Part shown: one piece after another, positions 35,277 to 46,325 of the stretch
Position numbering within the stretch: position 1 is the first letter of the stretch
How the letters are laid out: every line of letters starts with the position of its first letter
Source: Brachypodium distachyon
Taxonomy: Eukaryota > Streptophyta > Magnoliopsida > Poales > Poaceae
Direction: 5' to 3'
DNA: 64,000 nt
Assembly: GCF_000005505.3 (NCBI RefSeq)
Contig: NC_016133.3
Span: 34,558,737 to 34,622,736 of the forward strand
Translations under genes and position numbers: made by a program
Notes under the pieces: model-generated
The model's database searches: none
The model's input: the letters and a program-made list of their open reading frames with translations, nothing else
Told to the model about the DNA's origin: nothing

Positions 35277-37718
35277 TCAAGGACCGAGCAACTTCTTCCA
35301 CCAGGCGTACCCTAACAAAACGACCGAGATCATGAAGCAGCCAGACGAGGTACCCCCGACAAACGGCCAGAAGAAGCTGCCATCAGTGATGACATAAAGC
35401 GAGCACGGGATGTTCATTGCAAATGCCCCAGCTATGTAGGTATTGATAGCTACGCCAAAGGATATGATGGTCAGCGTAAGCTGAAGCTGAATGAGTTCAT
35501 TACGCTGGTTGTCGAGTTGAATGTTGACGTAGTCTTCTGTGTCATCGATATACTCTCGAACCTGTTCCATTTCCAAATGAGAAACCTTAGTCCACATGAA
35601 GATAGAAAATAAGATGCCAAAATATTCAACTAAAATATGATGCTTGATTATTAAATAATTCAGAGTTTGATGATTTCACTACCGAGCTCTGTGTTTCATA
35701 GAACAAAAGACCATTTTTATGTTTCAATTGAACTCACAGCAATGAAACAATAACTAAACATTACATGACAAGTCAATACCAAATAAATACAGAATAACTA
35801 AGACAAGCCACGGTGTTAAATAGCTCAAGAGAAACAGCAACAAGGCTATGCCAGAAAAAAGGACTGACCGATAAAATCCTGTTGCGAATACCATCCAGCT
35901 GCATGAAGTACGCCTCAAGCAACATCTCTAGATCTTCCACATCGTTATCCAAATATATACTGGTAGCAATGCTCGCGCTACGCCGAAAACTAGAGTTCAG
36001 CTTGGGCAGACTTGCTCCTACAGGAACAATGCTATTGGGAGCAGCAGATGTCATTATAGCCTCAACCTGCTGATTCTGTCCTTGTTTCCGTGTTAGATAT
36101 AGATGTGCCATGTCTTCATTATCATCTAGAAGATGTTCTATTTCATCTCTGACCTAAACATATAACAGCGAAGATAAATAGTTTCAGAATATTCGGTTTG
36201 GAGCTGCATATGTGTTATCATCAAGGTTGTCAAAACCACAATAACAATATCTAGCAGTAACACAATACAACCAACAAGCTTAATTAAAAATAAGAGAAAA
36301 CTGAAACTCAACAACAAGAATAAGGAAAAAATAACTGCCTATGACCATATTTGTTCTATCTATCTCTCTGGGTGTCCGCAAATAGTTATTCCTACATGTC
36401 CTCAGGGATACATAAGAACAAGAACAAACTTCAGTTGGTGACTACGTGCACAACCATAAAAACATACTAATGGTGAGAGGCGATAGATGGTGTAAGTTAA
36501 ATCTGCATATGATTGCTGCATACAACTTATAACTCAGCTGAAAACCTACTAATGGTCACTAAAACTTCAGATATAACTTATACCTCAGCTGTTGCTTATA
36601 TGAAACGGTCTAAAAGCACTCAACTACTAACAGAACTGCATAATTGTTTTTTTTGACATCAAAATTTAAGGTGCAAATGGTAACAAACAAACAAATAGAA
36701 TTGTGGCAGTTAAATATTTAAATTAGAGATAGATTAAAGGGACTTCACAGGTATATCTATCTCGTTATTGATACCTTCTGCACACGGGCTAGCAATCGGG
36801 TAAGGTCACTCTTGAGGCTCCGCACACGCTCCAGGTTCCGCGTGCTCACATTCTTGGTCAGCTCATCGAGTACAGGAGTAGCGCGCCTCTCAAGATCAGC
36901 CACACTCAAATCCAACGTCGAGCAGACGGCCTCAAGCCCGACCTCCAGCACCTGGAACTCGAATGGCAGCTCATGCTCTGCCCCGGTTGCCTCATTAAGA
37001 CAGGGCACCTGATCCCCAGGCGAGCCCTCCTGCTTTTCCACATGGTCTTCAGTGCCATGTTCACCGTCCCCACCCACCAGGCTCCTCAGAGGGAGATGCT
37101 GCCTCAATTGGTCGACAAAAGGGATCACCTCGTGCGATAGAGGGTCCAATAGGAGGACCTCATCGGCCGTGACGATCGCCCTGATGAATTCTAGGTTGAT
37201 CACCATCGCCTTCTCCCTAGCTGCGGAATTAGCCTTTGAACGTTAGTATACGAAAGGTGAGACCCTAATGGTGGCGTTCTGTCCTAATTGGCTGGGCGCT
37301 CACCGAGGATGCTGGAGGAGTGGGAGAAGACGGGGCCGAGGATGCGGAGGTCGCGCGGGGGCACGCCGGCACGGCGGATGATGGAGGCCTTGTCAAGCTC
37401 AACGACCTCGGAGGAGCCCCACCGGTCCAGTCGCATCCACAGGCGCGCGCCGGCCTTCTTCTTGCCGACCTTGCCGGACACGGCAGTGGGGGTGGCGCCG
37501 CCACCCCCGCCACCACCACCCCCGGGAGCGAGAGCGGGAAGCGGAGACGCGGTGGTCTGCGGCGCAGGGAGCTGAGAGGTCGTGGAGGGAGGATGCGGGG
37601 ATTGCTGCTTGGGGAGGGAGGGGATGCGGCGCGCGGAGCGGTTGCGCTTGGAGGTGGTCGAGCCGGAGGCGGAGCCGAAGAAGGGCAGCTTCTTGCCGCT
37701 GTTGGATCGCCTTCCCAT
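35277..37718 (-). CDS. MRS2/CorA-type magnesium transporter with AMN motif
   Basis: Four minus-strand exons (37718-37304, 37220-36775, 36153-35869, 35561-35277) join in phase to give 476 residues. The N-terminus is low-complexity (Ser/Pro, a glycine run) and ends in [17 protein letters not shown], the conserved start of plant MRS2. The soluble helical domain carries [22 protein letters not shown] and [12 protein letters not shown]. Two membrane segments lie near residues 408-428 and 450-470 at the C-terminus. The CorA family pore signature GMN is AMN here (residues 430-432). I recall that one clade of grass MRS2 proteins carries AMN and shows weak or no Mg2+ transport in tests, so this may be a fixed variant, not a mutation. 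Reaction: Mg2+ passage across a membrane as a pentamer. The ATG lies 725 bp from the divergent DUF3783 gene. Confidence 0.9.
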
Positions 37719-38049
37719 GGCGTCGGCGGCGGAGTTGCGTGGTTCGGCAACAGGGAGACGGACGGAGGAGAAAGAGAGGGGAGGAGACGCGTAGACCCGC
37801 TTCCAATCTGGGACGACTGGGCTGGGCCAGGCTGGGTTGGGCTGAGTTCTGGGCTGGAGCTGAATCGGCGCGGCCATTCACGACGGGTTACGGTTCGTTA
37901 TTTTACCCGCCACGGAACTGAACTTACATCCCTGAGGCAGTCCAAAAAAAAAAACACTTGCATTCCTGGGACTGAACCATGTCCCTTCATCAAGGTTTTC
38001 TGTAGGATGGATGTAGTTGTGTCAATCCACATGGCCATACCCATATGTA

Positions 38050-38148
38050 CACATTGTCCCAAATTTGCTCAAAATTAGATGTATCTATTTCTAAAAAATG
38101 TCCAGATACATGTAATATTTCGACAAGAATTATGAAACGGAGGGAGTA
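38050..38148. mobile_element. Stowaway-type MITE, 5'-truncated
   Basis: 'gtatctatttctaaaaaatg' ... 'cgacaagaattatgaaacgg' followed by 'agggagta' matches the right half of the copy at 42,153-42,269. It lies in the shared promoter space of the MRS2 and DUF3783 genes. Confidence 0.65.
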
Positions 38149-38442
38149 TTATGTTACTACAGCATTAGGTTCTTAAACAAACAGCTATTTTATCAGCACG
38201 AATTCCAGTGTCTCAATCCATATGTTTATCTATTTTGGGTTGAAGGCAGTTCTGTTCGTTACAAACACAAAATCACTTCCCCCCCCCCCCCCCCCGTTTA
38301 TTTGAAAACAAGTTGGGTTGAAGGCCCTACGATGTTGATCGGACGGCTGCCGTTGCGTGGCAGCACATTACAGAAGCGAAACGGTGAGGAAACAGAGAGC
38401 ACGCAAAAGAACCAGAAGAGGATAACATCGCCGCGGCCGCCG

Positions 38443-41400
38443 ATGGCTCCTCCGCCCGCCGGCCCCGCTCTCCAACGCCCACCAATCTTCCCCATCCTCG
38501 CCGCCCCATCCCGTAGATTCTCTCGCCGCGCCCTCGCGACCGTTGTGGTGCAGCCGTCACCGAGGAGGAGATGGCGCCTGCTCCCGGCCCGGTCGTCGCT
38601 GCCCTCCGAAGGTGCGCGTCGGCGCGCATGCATCTGCTTCCATTCGGTTGCAAATAGAAGCCTACTAGGTTTCGTTCCGCGCATCTGACGCGCCTCCGTC
38701 GTCATCTCAGGAGCCCCGCCGGCCGAGCTGGTGGGAGAGGACTCCAAATTCGTGCCGCTGAACGCCGAGGACCCCATGTACGGACCCCCGGTGAGTCGCC
38801 GCCGGCTGCAACTCGTGAGAAGCGCCGCGTGGTCTTCCAAGCCTCTGCTGCTTAGTTAACTCCTGTTACTACTTACTACTGTGGTCTGTGGTATCTGATA
38901 TGTATTGCTGTTTTTACTCCGAAATGCTGAGACGATTTCATTGAACCGTGCCCCTATTTCAGGCACTGTTGCTCATAGGATTCGAGAAAGGCGAGACCGG
39001 CAAGGTATTCGTTTCGCAGGATTGTTTGAACCTGCGTGATATTTGTATGCCGGTATTGACAGATAGAACGTTAATTTTCAAGTAATGTGTTTTGTGAAAT
39101 TTCATAACTCGTGCAGATTCAGGAGTTCCTGAAAGAGCTAGACGGTGATTTCCTCAAGGTAACCAATTAACTCTTACGTCTACTGTAGCTGCAATTTATC
39201 GAGAAAAGAACAGGTTTGGTACATGTTATTGCAGAAGAAACAGAGATTGAACAAATAGGGGTCTTCTCTAGTAAGTATTGTGATCAGGAAAGGTACGTCT
39301 AGAAAAAGAGTAGCCTAAGGTTACACCTGATTCAGAAAGAATCATATGAGCTGAAACTATTGTACTCCTTCTGTCCCATATTAAGTGACTCAAATTTGCG
39401 CAAATACGAATGTATCTATAGTTCTATACCTAAAAAGCGTCTAGATACATGTATTATTTCGGCACTTAATATGGGACGGAGGGAGTACTAATTTTGCAGC
39501 ATTTTTTAAAAAGAACAAAGGCTATGCCTTGCAATGCTATCCTGATAGTTCAGCAAACTTGTCTGTGTGTTAGGTGATTCATTGTACAGAAGAAATGACA
39601 AAACAAACGTTGTGGGATGCCATGCACACCGAGCAGCCTAATGTAGAAGCTGTCAAGGTAATAATGGCATTTGCAAACATAATATTTCCAGTCTTTACTT
39701 ACCACTCTGAATCTCTGATGCTGAAATTTCAGGCTTACCAGATGACTAAATGTCTCTTGTTTCCTAGCCTTAAACTTGGTCGTCGGCCGTCGACAGCTAC
39801 TTAACGTGTGTGTTCAATTCACAGATTGCAAAATCACCGCAAAGAATCTGCATCTTCTCTGGTCTGACCGGCGAGGAGATGATGATGTTCATCAATGCGT
39901 TCCCAGAAACAGGTAGTACTGTAGTTCCAAAGTCAGTAAGTCCTATGTTGAAAGGAATCATGAAACTGGAAGAGAAAAAATAGCTTCTTTCCACACGCAT
40001 AAAAGAGTTTCGGCTTTGCTATTGCTCAGTCTTAATTAACACGACAGAATTTAATTAACTTAAGTGCTAATTACAATACTCTGATCTTGTTTTGCGGTTT
40101 TATGGCCATGGGCTTCACTTGTTGGGTCATGTACTCATGTCCAGCGGCTTGGCTGTAGCTGTTTGTTGTCTGTTTTAACTTGACCTGCGTGTAGTGCTCC
40201 GAGTGGGCCTGTGAATTCATCTCTTTGGGCTTTTATTTTTATTGTTTTCCAAGTTCCAGTGTGATAAGCAGTATAGACGTGTTTTTTAGGAATTTTCTTC
40301 GATGGTGTTCCTTATAATTGTTGATGTGTGCAGTCAAAACTGTTTACTATCGTTCTAATAGATTTTTATATAAGCCAATTGCTTATTCTGAAACATCATA
40401 GTTGCACAAATAATATACAGGTGATTCTAATTTTAGGACCTGTGTGTAGTGCTCTGAGTGGGCCTGTGAGTCCATCTCTTTGGGCTTTTATTTGTTTGAT
40501 TGTTTTCCATGTTCCAGTGTGATAAGAAGCATAGACATGTTTTTTAGGCATTTTCTTCGATGGTGTTCCTTATAATTATTGATGTGTACGGTCAAAATTG
40601 TTTACTATCGTTCTGATAGATCTTTATAGAAACCAATTGCTTATTCTGAAACATCATATTCCCCACAAAAAAAACACTGAAACATTATAGTTGCACAAAT
40701 AATATACAGGTGTCTAATTTAGGATTGTGCAATTGGGACAAGTTGTAGACCCTAAAATAATATTGCAAAGAATATTTGTTGGAATTTTCTTTCGTGCTAT
40801 TTTTTTTGTGTGTGTTGCTCGTCATGGTTGATATGGACTTTAAATCATATGAGAATAATTTCTCTACCACCAAAACTTTCTATGGTCATCATTTTTTCCT
40901 CTTTTTTATGGCCCGCTTGCACATTCGAGAATCGGAATAGCATAGTTGCACAAAAAAAATTAACCTGATTTAAGGATTATGCAATTTGCGCAGGTTGTAG
41001 ATCCTAAGGTTAAAATTTCAGACAATTTATATTGGATTTGTCTTTCATGCTCTCCTTTTTTTTGTGTTCCTCGTGATGGCTATTGTGGACTTCATTTAAA
41101 TCATATCTCCAAAACAATTCTCTAAAATCGAAACTTTTCATTCTCTTTTTTGTATGTCTATTTTTTACTGCTCAATTGTGCACTTTGAAAAGCATAATTG
41201 CACAAATTATATGGGTGCAACTGTAATTTTAAGATTGTGCAATTAGGATAAGTTGCATATCATAAGATGGATTGCAAGAAATGGGGATGAATATGTGCAA
41301 CTCTAGTGTTAAGACTAAAGTTGCCCACAGTTTTATAGGCCTCCAACGGTAATAGTAAAATTGCACAGTTGCATACGGTCCAAGTATAGAAAAAATGCAC

Positions 41401-41850
41401 ACAATTTTATAGTTTTCCAACAGTATGCTCATGTATGCACGCACCCCCAAGCTAATACTACTTAGGCAAATATTATAATACGCCCACAGCAGTTACAGTC
41501 AACTGAGATATAATGAACAGATGCTCCGAAAGAGTTTCTGCGATGCGATAAATTCAACACTTGTTGCTTTAACTCAGCCGTATGGACTCATCAAACTGAC
41601 GGGTTGTTATTATTGTTCAGGGTTGGAACCAGCTGCTTTCGCAGCCCTTGTTCCCAACAGCGCAGAGAAGGTTCTTGGTGAGGTCATCGAAGAAATAATG
41701 GGTGATCACGAGATGCTGGTTCGTTGTTTCTGACTGTTGCCAACTTCTGTTTTCTTCTGTCTTCACTACCTGCACACACAGATTGAGTTTTTTCTTTCTT
41801 CCTTCGTTTACTACCTGCAGACAGGAAAGATTAATTCAGGACGAAGGTAA
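38443..41850 (+). CDS. DUF3783 family protein, probably plastid-targeted
   Basis: Eight exons (38443-38611, 38711-38790, 38963-39004, 39117-39158, 39574-39657, 39825-39912, 41621-41718, 41821-41850) with agreeing phases give 210 residues. The first 60 are rich in Arg, Ser, Ala and Pro with few acids, like a chloroplast transit peptide. The conserved part includes ALLLIGFEKGETGKIQEFL, KVIHCTEEMTKQTLWDAM, IFSGLTGEEMMMFINAFPE and LVPNSAEKVLGEVIEEIMGD, which I recognise as the DUF3783 domain. Its function is unknown. The last donor (CTG|GTTCGT) is weak; reading through it would end the protein at 41733 with LVRCF instead of LTGKINSGRR. Intron 6 is long (1.7 kb) and contains a tandem duplication. 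Confidence 0.8.
39363..39487. mobile_element. Stowaway-type MITE in a DUF3783-gene intron
   Basis: TACTCCTTCTGTCCCATATT at the left is the inverse of AATATGGGACGGAGGGAGTA at the right, ending in TA. It lies inside intron 4. Confidence 0.85.
40182..40716. repeat. Tandem duplication of about 250 bp in intron 6
   Basis: Two direct copies (about 40,182-40,424 and 40,437-40,716) share 'gtagtgctcYgagtgggcct', 'tcttcgatggtgttccttat' and 'gttgcacaaataatatacag'. The second has a small A-rich insertion. Divergence of several percent suggests an old duplication. Confidence 0.8.
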
Positions 41851-42152
41851 TCTCGAGTGGCAATTCTGCTAAGCAGAATGACAGGTTCTGAGAGAGAATA
41901 TATTCTGGCAGCACTGGTCAGACCCTGAAATGATCTCCTGAAATTGGCAGCTCCAAGTGATCTACCGGATAGATGTGAATCCTTCAGTTGCCTCTTCTGA
42001 TAAATACCGACCTTGCAGAAGTTGAGCCACTGTTCCATACATTTAGCTGCAAGAACGCACTGAATTAGACGTGCTATGAGGGCCCTTGTACTCTTACTCT
42101 TTTTGCCTTTGCTTCCCCCCTTATTTCTCCTTGTAACTATGTTGTTTATTAA

Positions 42153-42269
42153 TACTCCCTCCGTTCCATAATTCTTCTCTCAAATTTGTCCAAATATGAA
42201 TGTATCTATTCCTGAAAAGTGTCTAGATACATGTAATATTTCGACAAGAATTATGGAACGGAGTGAGTA
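42153..42269. mobile_element. Stowaway-type MITE
   Basis: TACTCCCTCCGTTCCATAAT and its inverse ATTATGGAACGGAGTGAGTA bound a 117-bp element just downstream of the DUF3783 gene. Confidence 0.88.
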
Positions 42270-42788
42270 TATACTTATACTGTCGGAGTTTTTTCTACAG
42301 TTTTACTGAATTAGACGAGTGCACAAGTGAAACCGAGATTGATATTTTTGCGAGCCTTTCCAGATACAGTCATGCAACTAAGCACTTTATTTTTTTGAGC
42401 CCTTCGACAGTAATTCTTGCATTGGTCAGGGCACACCAGTCTTCAGACCTTCTTGATCCACTTGTTTCACACAGCATTATTCAATTAATCAAAAGTTGTT
42501 GTACTATTCTGTGTCCACGAAAAATAATAATGCGTGGGAGCATCATGGCATGTGACAAGTTTGGATGCATCCGTGTAAGGTTGTTGTACTACTATCAGTT
42601 GCGGGCTGCAGATTTTTGCTTCCTCTTCAATACTCCAGTCTCAAAAAAGTAGCACTCCAGTATTATAAGTACAACTAGTTGGCCTAACACATTTTTTGTT
42701 TGTTACTCCGAGTAACTTGTAGTACTATGAGATACCGGTTCAAATTTTGACAAAAGATGATCACACGAGAGACTCGATAAAACAGTAC

Positions 42789-42946
42789 TACTCCCTCCGA
42801 CCCATATTACTGAGACTCGATAAAATAGTACTACTTTCTCTGATCCATATTACTTGTCAAAATATTACATGTACCTAGACGGTTTTTTAAACATAATAGA
42901 TTCATATTTAGACAAATTTGAGACAAGTAATATGGGTCGGAGGGAA
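42789..42946. mobile_element. Stowaway-type MITE with internal duplication
   Basis: TACTCCCTCCGACCCATATT at the left pairs with AATATGGGTCGGAGGGA at the right. About 45 bp of the left end is duplicated ('tgagactcgataaaaYagta'), so two left termini occur. Confidence 0.8.
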
Positions 42947-43069
42947 TTCCAGGATTGTCAAAAATAACGAGACACGATGAGAGGAGGAAAGTAACGAGAG
43001 ATCACGACGCACAGCTCGAGCTAGCTAGCTAGTCGACGCCAACTCGCAGCCATGTCCATGCACGAACTA

Positions 43070-43133
43070 GATCCCCTGACTTAAAGTCAGTGACTTCACA
43101 GTCACTGCGACCATAAAGTCAAGTCAGGGGATC
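43070..43133. repeat. 64-bp hairpin-forming inverted repeat
   Basis: GATCCCCTGACTT (43070-43082) is exactly inverse to AAGTCAGGGGATC (43121-43133), and the inner parts pair partly (AGTGACTTCACAGTCACT). It could be a miniature foldback or a small-RNA-type hairpin. Confidence 0.7.
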
Positions 43134-43338
43134 CAAGTCCATCCATGCATGCACAGCACCATGTGCAGCCGTCCCTGTCTTTTTCTTTCAACTCGAGACT
43201 AAACGCTCATGGTCCTTTCTAGAGCCTCTTTGATTTCATATGAAAAGTGGAGAAGAAGTGTAGGATAGGAATTTTTCATCTGATGGCACTATCCACTCGT
43301 TTGGTTTAAAGAAACGGGTAGGAAGAAAAACCGTAGGA

Positions 43339-43456
43339 ACTGAACTATGTTTCATAATTTTTGTCTCAACTTTTTTTCAAAATGGATGAATTTTTTATAA
43401 AAAACGTTTAGATACATATAATATTTCGACAAGAATTATGAAAAAGAGGAAGTAGC
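43339..43456. mobile_element. Stowaway-type MITE, degenerate
   Basis: 'catacataatatttcgac'-like interior (here 'gatacatataatatttcgac') followed by 'aagaattatg' and AT-rich inverse ends match the copy at 42,153, but the GGAGG ends have decayed. Confidence 0.55.
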
Positions 43457-43577
43457 ATTCAACTCAGAAACAGAACTGAGCTGATTGGCTAGCATTGGGG
43501 TGTCCATTCAGCCCACGCAGGTTCGATCTCTTGTTGGGACGAATCTGCTTGTCTCACCCGGGTTTTTTCCTACTTGT

Positions 43578-43849
43578 TTTTTTTTTTAGAAACACATTAC
43601 AAACGCAGGCGCTCACAACATGCGCGTACACTCACCCCTATGAACGCGCGCACACACACCCTACCCCTATGAGCACCTCCGAAAGACTGGACGGGCAGAT
43701 CTTGAGAGATTGGCGAAGTCACCGTAGGCGCCTCGCTTTTGACGGAATAATTCAGGAAAATGTGAGACCCATGTCAAGTTTAGGACTTGAACCTGGGTGG
43801 GCTGGTTCCACCACAAGAAACCAAACCACTTGAGATAGGCTCAGTTCAC
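43578..43849 (-). mobile_element. Au-SINE-like element
   Basis: Read on the minus strand it has a tRNA-like head ('tatctcaagtggtttgg' as box A, 'aggttcaagtcc' as box B), the phrase 'ggtggaaccagcccacc' and a T-run on the plus strand (an A-tail when reversed). Flanks TTCCTACTTGT (43567-43577) and TTCCTGCTTGT (43850-43860) form an 11-bp target duplication with one mismatch. Confidence 0.8.
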
Positions 43850-44146
43850 TTCCTGCTTGTTGTTCTGACCTCACATGCTTGTTTACGTCTGGAAATCTAG
43901 TGTGCGTGTAATAGGTATAGATTGTAATTTTATCTTGCGCACTAGGGGTAGGATATGTGCGTGTGATGTGTGTTAGTGCGTAAGCTCAGGTACTATAGCT
44001 GTACTGTAATTGAGGGCCTTAAAAATTCATTCCACTCAGAAATCTTTTTGAATTCCTACAAAAGAGAGACACAGAAAATGAGCAAAACTAGTCCCAGTAA
44101 TAATATGTAGTACACATATAGCTTGTAGTAATACATCCTTTTATAG

Positions 44147-44391
44147 TACTCACTCCGTTCTCAAATATGAGATGACACGTTCTATCTTTGTGCTAAGTCA
44201 AAAAGTTTAAAATTTGATCAAATTTATAAATAGTCTATCAACATTTATAACTCTAAATTGGTCATTATGGTATATATCTTCGTAGCATACTTATTTGATA
44301 TTGTACATAAAGAAAATCTTGTACTCCAGTGGCTTGAATTTGTATAAGAATATGTACAAATCTAAGTCACTTATTTTCGATGGAGCGAGTA
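44147..44391. mobile_element. Stowaway/Tourist-type MITE (about 245 bp)
   Basis: TACTCACTCCGTTCTCAAAT and the inverse 'atttTCGATGGAGCGAGTA' bound an AT-rich non-coding element. Confidence 0.7.
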
Positions 44392-44484
44392 TATATATTG
44401 TGGAGTATATATGTGTTTATAAAAGAAACCAAATTTGAAGAAATTCAGAAACGGAGGTTATATGTTTCTTGCAATGATATATAT

Positions 44485-44690
44485 GGCCTGTTTGGTCGGA
44501 CTTAAAACTGTTTTTTGACTTTTGGGTTATAAGCCACAAAAGGACCTAAATAGGTGATTTTGACTTTAACTTTTTTTTATACCATCATCTAACAATATCA
44601 AGTCAAATGTCAAAAGCCAAAATCGAAAGCAACTAAATATGTGCTTTTGACTTATAAACAAAAATCAAAAAACAGTTTTAAACGCAACTG
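44485..44690. mobile_element. hAT-type MITE with inverted repeats
   Basis: 'ttaaaactgttttttgactt' near the left end and the inverse 'aaatcaaaaaacagttttaa' near the right end, with GTTTGG-like termini, form about 40-bp arms. Confidence 0.65.
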
Positions 44691-44924
44691 CTCGTAGCAC
44701 GCCCATGTACGTACTGATCAGGAAAGCTGGACTAATAATCAAAAGATGGCCGGTACCATAGAAATAGAAATAGAATAGTACTGCTGGTAGCATAACAGGA
44801 CGAACGTACGAGACGAGCCGATCGACGACGACAAGCTGCATTCCAAATACGGAGCATAAAATCCGCGCGCTTCGCCTTCCGGGAAAATGGATGCATTTTC
44901 GATCAACAAGCAATCAAGCAGTTA

Positions 44925-45077
44925 GCCATTTTCCCGATCCGAACACACATGGTCGAAGATCCGTTACGACATATAGACGATACGTCTCCCTCGATCTGGA
45001 AATGGATCATACAAGAATCTCTGTTTTCATTTTCGTGGTGCCATTTTCCCGATCCGAACACACATCGTCGAAGATCC
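44925..45077. repeat. Short direct duplication
   Basis: 'gccattttcccgatccgaac' plus 'acacatSgtcgaagatcc' occurs twice, at about 44,926-44,962 and 45,039-45,077. Confidence 0.8.
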
Positions 45078-45207
45078 ATATTCGATCCCATTCCGTTGGG
45101 TAGCTATTTGCGGCCAGATCCTTTTGCGTAGCACAAAGGAGGGAGGAGAAAGAGATAGTTCCCAGCGAAGTCTCCATCGTGTGTCTCTACACAGAGCTTG
45201 ACGAGAA

Positions 45208-45525
45208 GATTTTTTTTTAGAAACACGGTACAGACGCACACGCTCACAATTACGCACGCACACTCACCTCTATGAACACACGCACGTACACCCTACCCCT
45301 AAGAGCACCTATGAGAGACTGGTCCGGCACATCATCTTGAGATTGATGAAGTCATCACAGACGCCTCGTAGTTAACGGGTACGTCACTCCCACTGAAAGC
45401 ACAACATCGGTTAGGTTCTGAAATAAATTCAGAAAAATGCGAACATCCATGTCAATTCGGAGACTTGAACTGGGTGGGCTGGTTCCACCACAAGGAACCA
45501 ACCAACTGAGATACGCCCAGTTCGC
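45208..45525 (-). mobile_element. Au-SINE-like element
   Basis: On the minus strand it has box-A-like 'gtatctcagttggttgg', box-B-like 'agttcaagtctc' and 'ggtggaaccagcccacc'. It ends in a T-run on the plus strand. A perfect 13-bp target duplication AGCTTGACGAGAA lies at 45195-45207 and 45526-45538. It is about 45 bp longer than the copy at 43.6 kb. Confidence 0.88.
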
Positions 45526-45704
45526 AGCTTGACGAGAAAATCTCTCTAAACTGCTGCCATGTTTTCCATGGTTTTTAGACTAATCCGGTCTCGAGATCAA
45601 ATGGCTCACGGCACGACAGACCGGAGCATGGAATCCAGATCATGAATGGAGCCAACAACAGCAACACAGGCCCCACATGGCACGTGAGATCTCAAGTATC
45701 TAAG

Positions 45705-46000
45705 AGCATCCGCAGTTTTTTTTTAAAACCACCTCTATAAACACCTCTAAGCCTTAGAGGCTGCCTCCAAGCACTACAAGAGTGTGCCTCTAAGCAAAGA
45801 AGTTAGGAAGTGCCGCTTCATCTGGAGTTGGAAAGGTGGGGTTGGAGGACTAGTACTTGACGGTGAAAATAGTTTTTAATTACATGGTGGGACCCAGCTT
45901 AGAGATGAAAAGAGAGCTAACATTGCAATATTCGGTGATAAGAATAGAGGCATTGTATAGGTCTCAGCTTAGAGGCTGACTACTGTGTGCCCTGACGCAC
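45705..46000. other. AT-rich spacer, possible MITE remnant
   Basis: 'taagagcatccgcag' followed by repeated 'ctctaagccttagaggctg'-like inverted words suggests an eroded MITE upstream of the sterol oxidase gene. Ends are not defined. Confidence 0.35.
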
Positions 46001-46325
46001 GAGTCATTAGTACCTGACAAAGAAGTGCGGCCACAAGTACCCCCAGTAACTCAGTGACATCTGGGGCCCCCAAGTGCAGACGCCGATGGACCCACAAGTC
46101 AGTGAAAGCCAGCCGAGAATAAAGGGGCGCGGGACCTCTTGGGCACTCACTCGCCAGACGAAGCCACTGGAACGCTGGAGAGAGAGGTGAGTGGCACATG
46201 TACGCTTAGCCCCGTTAACTCGAAATTACAGACACGTCCCTCGGTAACTGGAGTGGGAGAAGCGGCGGAGGAGCCGAGACGAGATTTGCGTCCGTTTGGT
46301 TCGGCTCGGGTTCGCGGCCGGAGAG

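Noticed and set aside
37265..38078. Open frames of 160-252 codons on both strands over the MRS2 first exon
   Set aside because: Low-complexity shadows of the real exon, with no motif or splice partner.
43578..45525. tRNA genes suggested by box A/B-like words
   Set aside because: The words belong to SINE heads; no cloverleaf or anticodon arm can be drawn.
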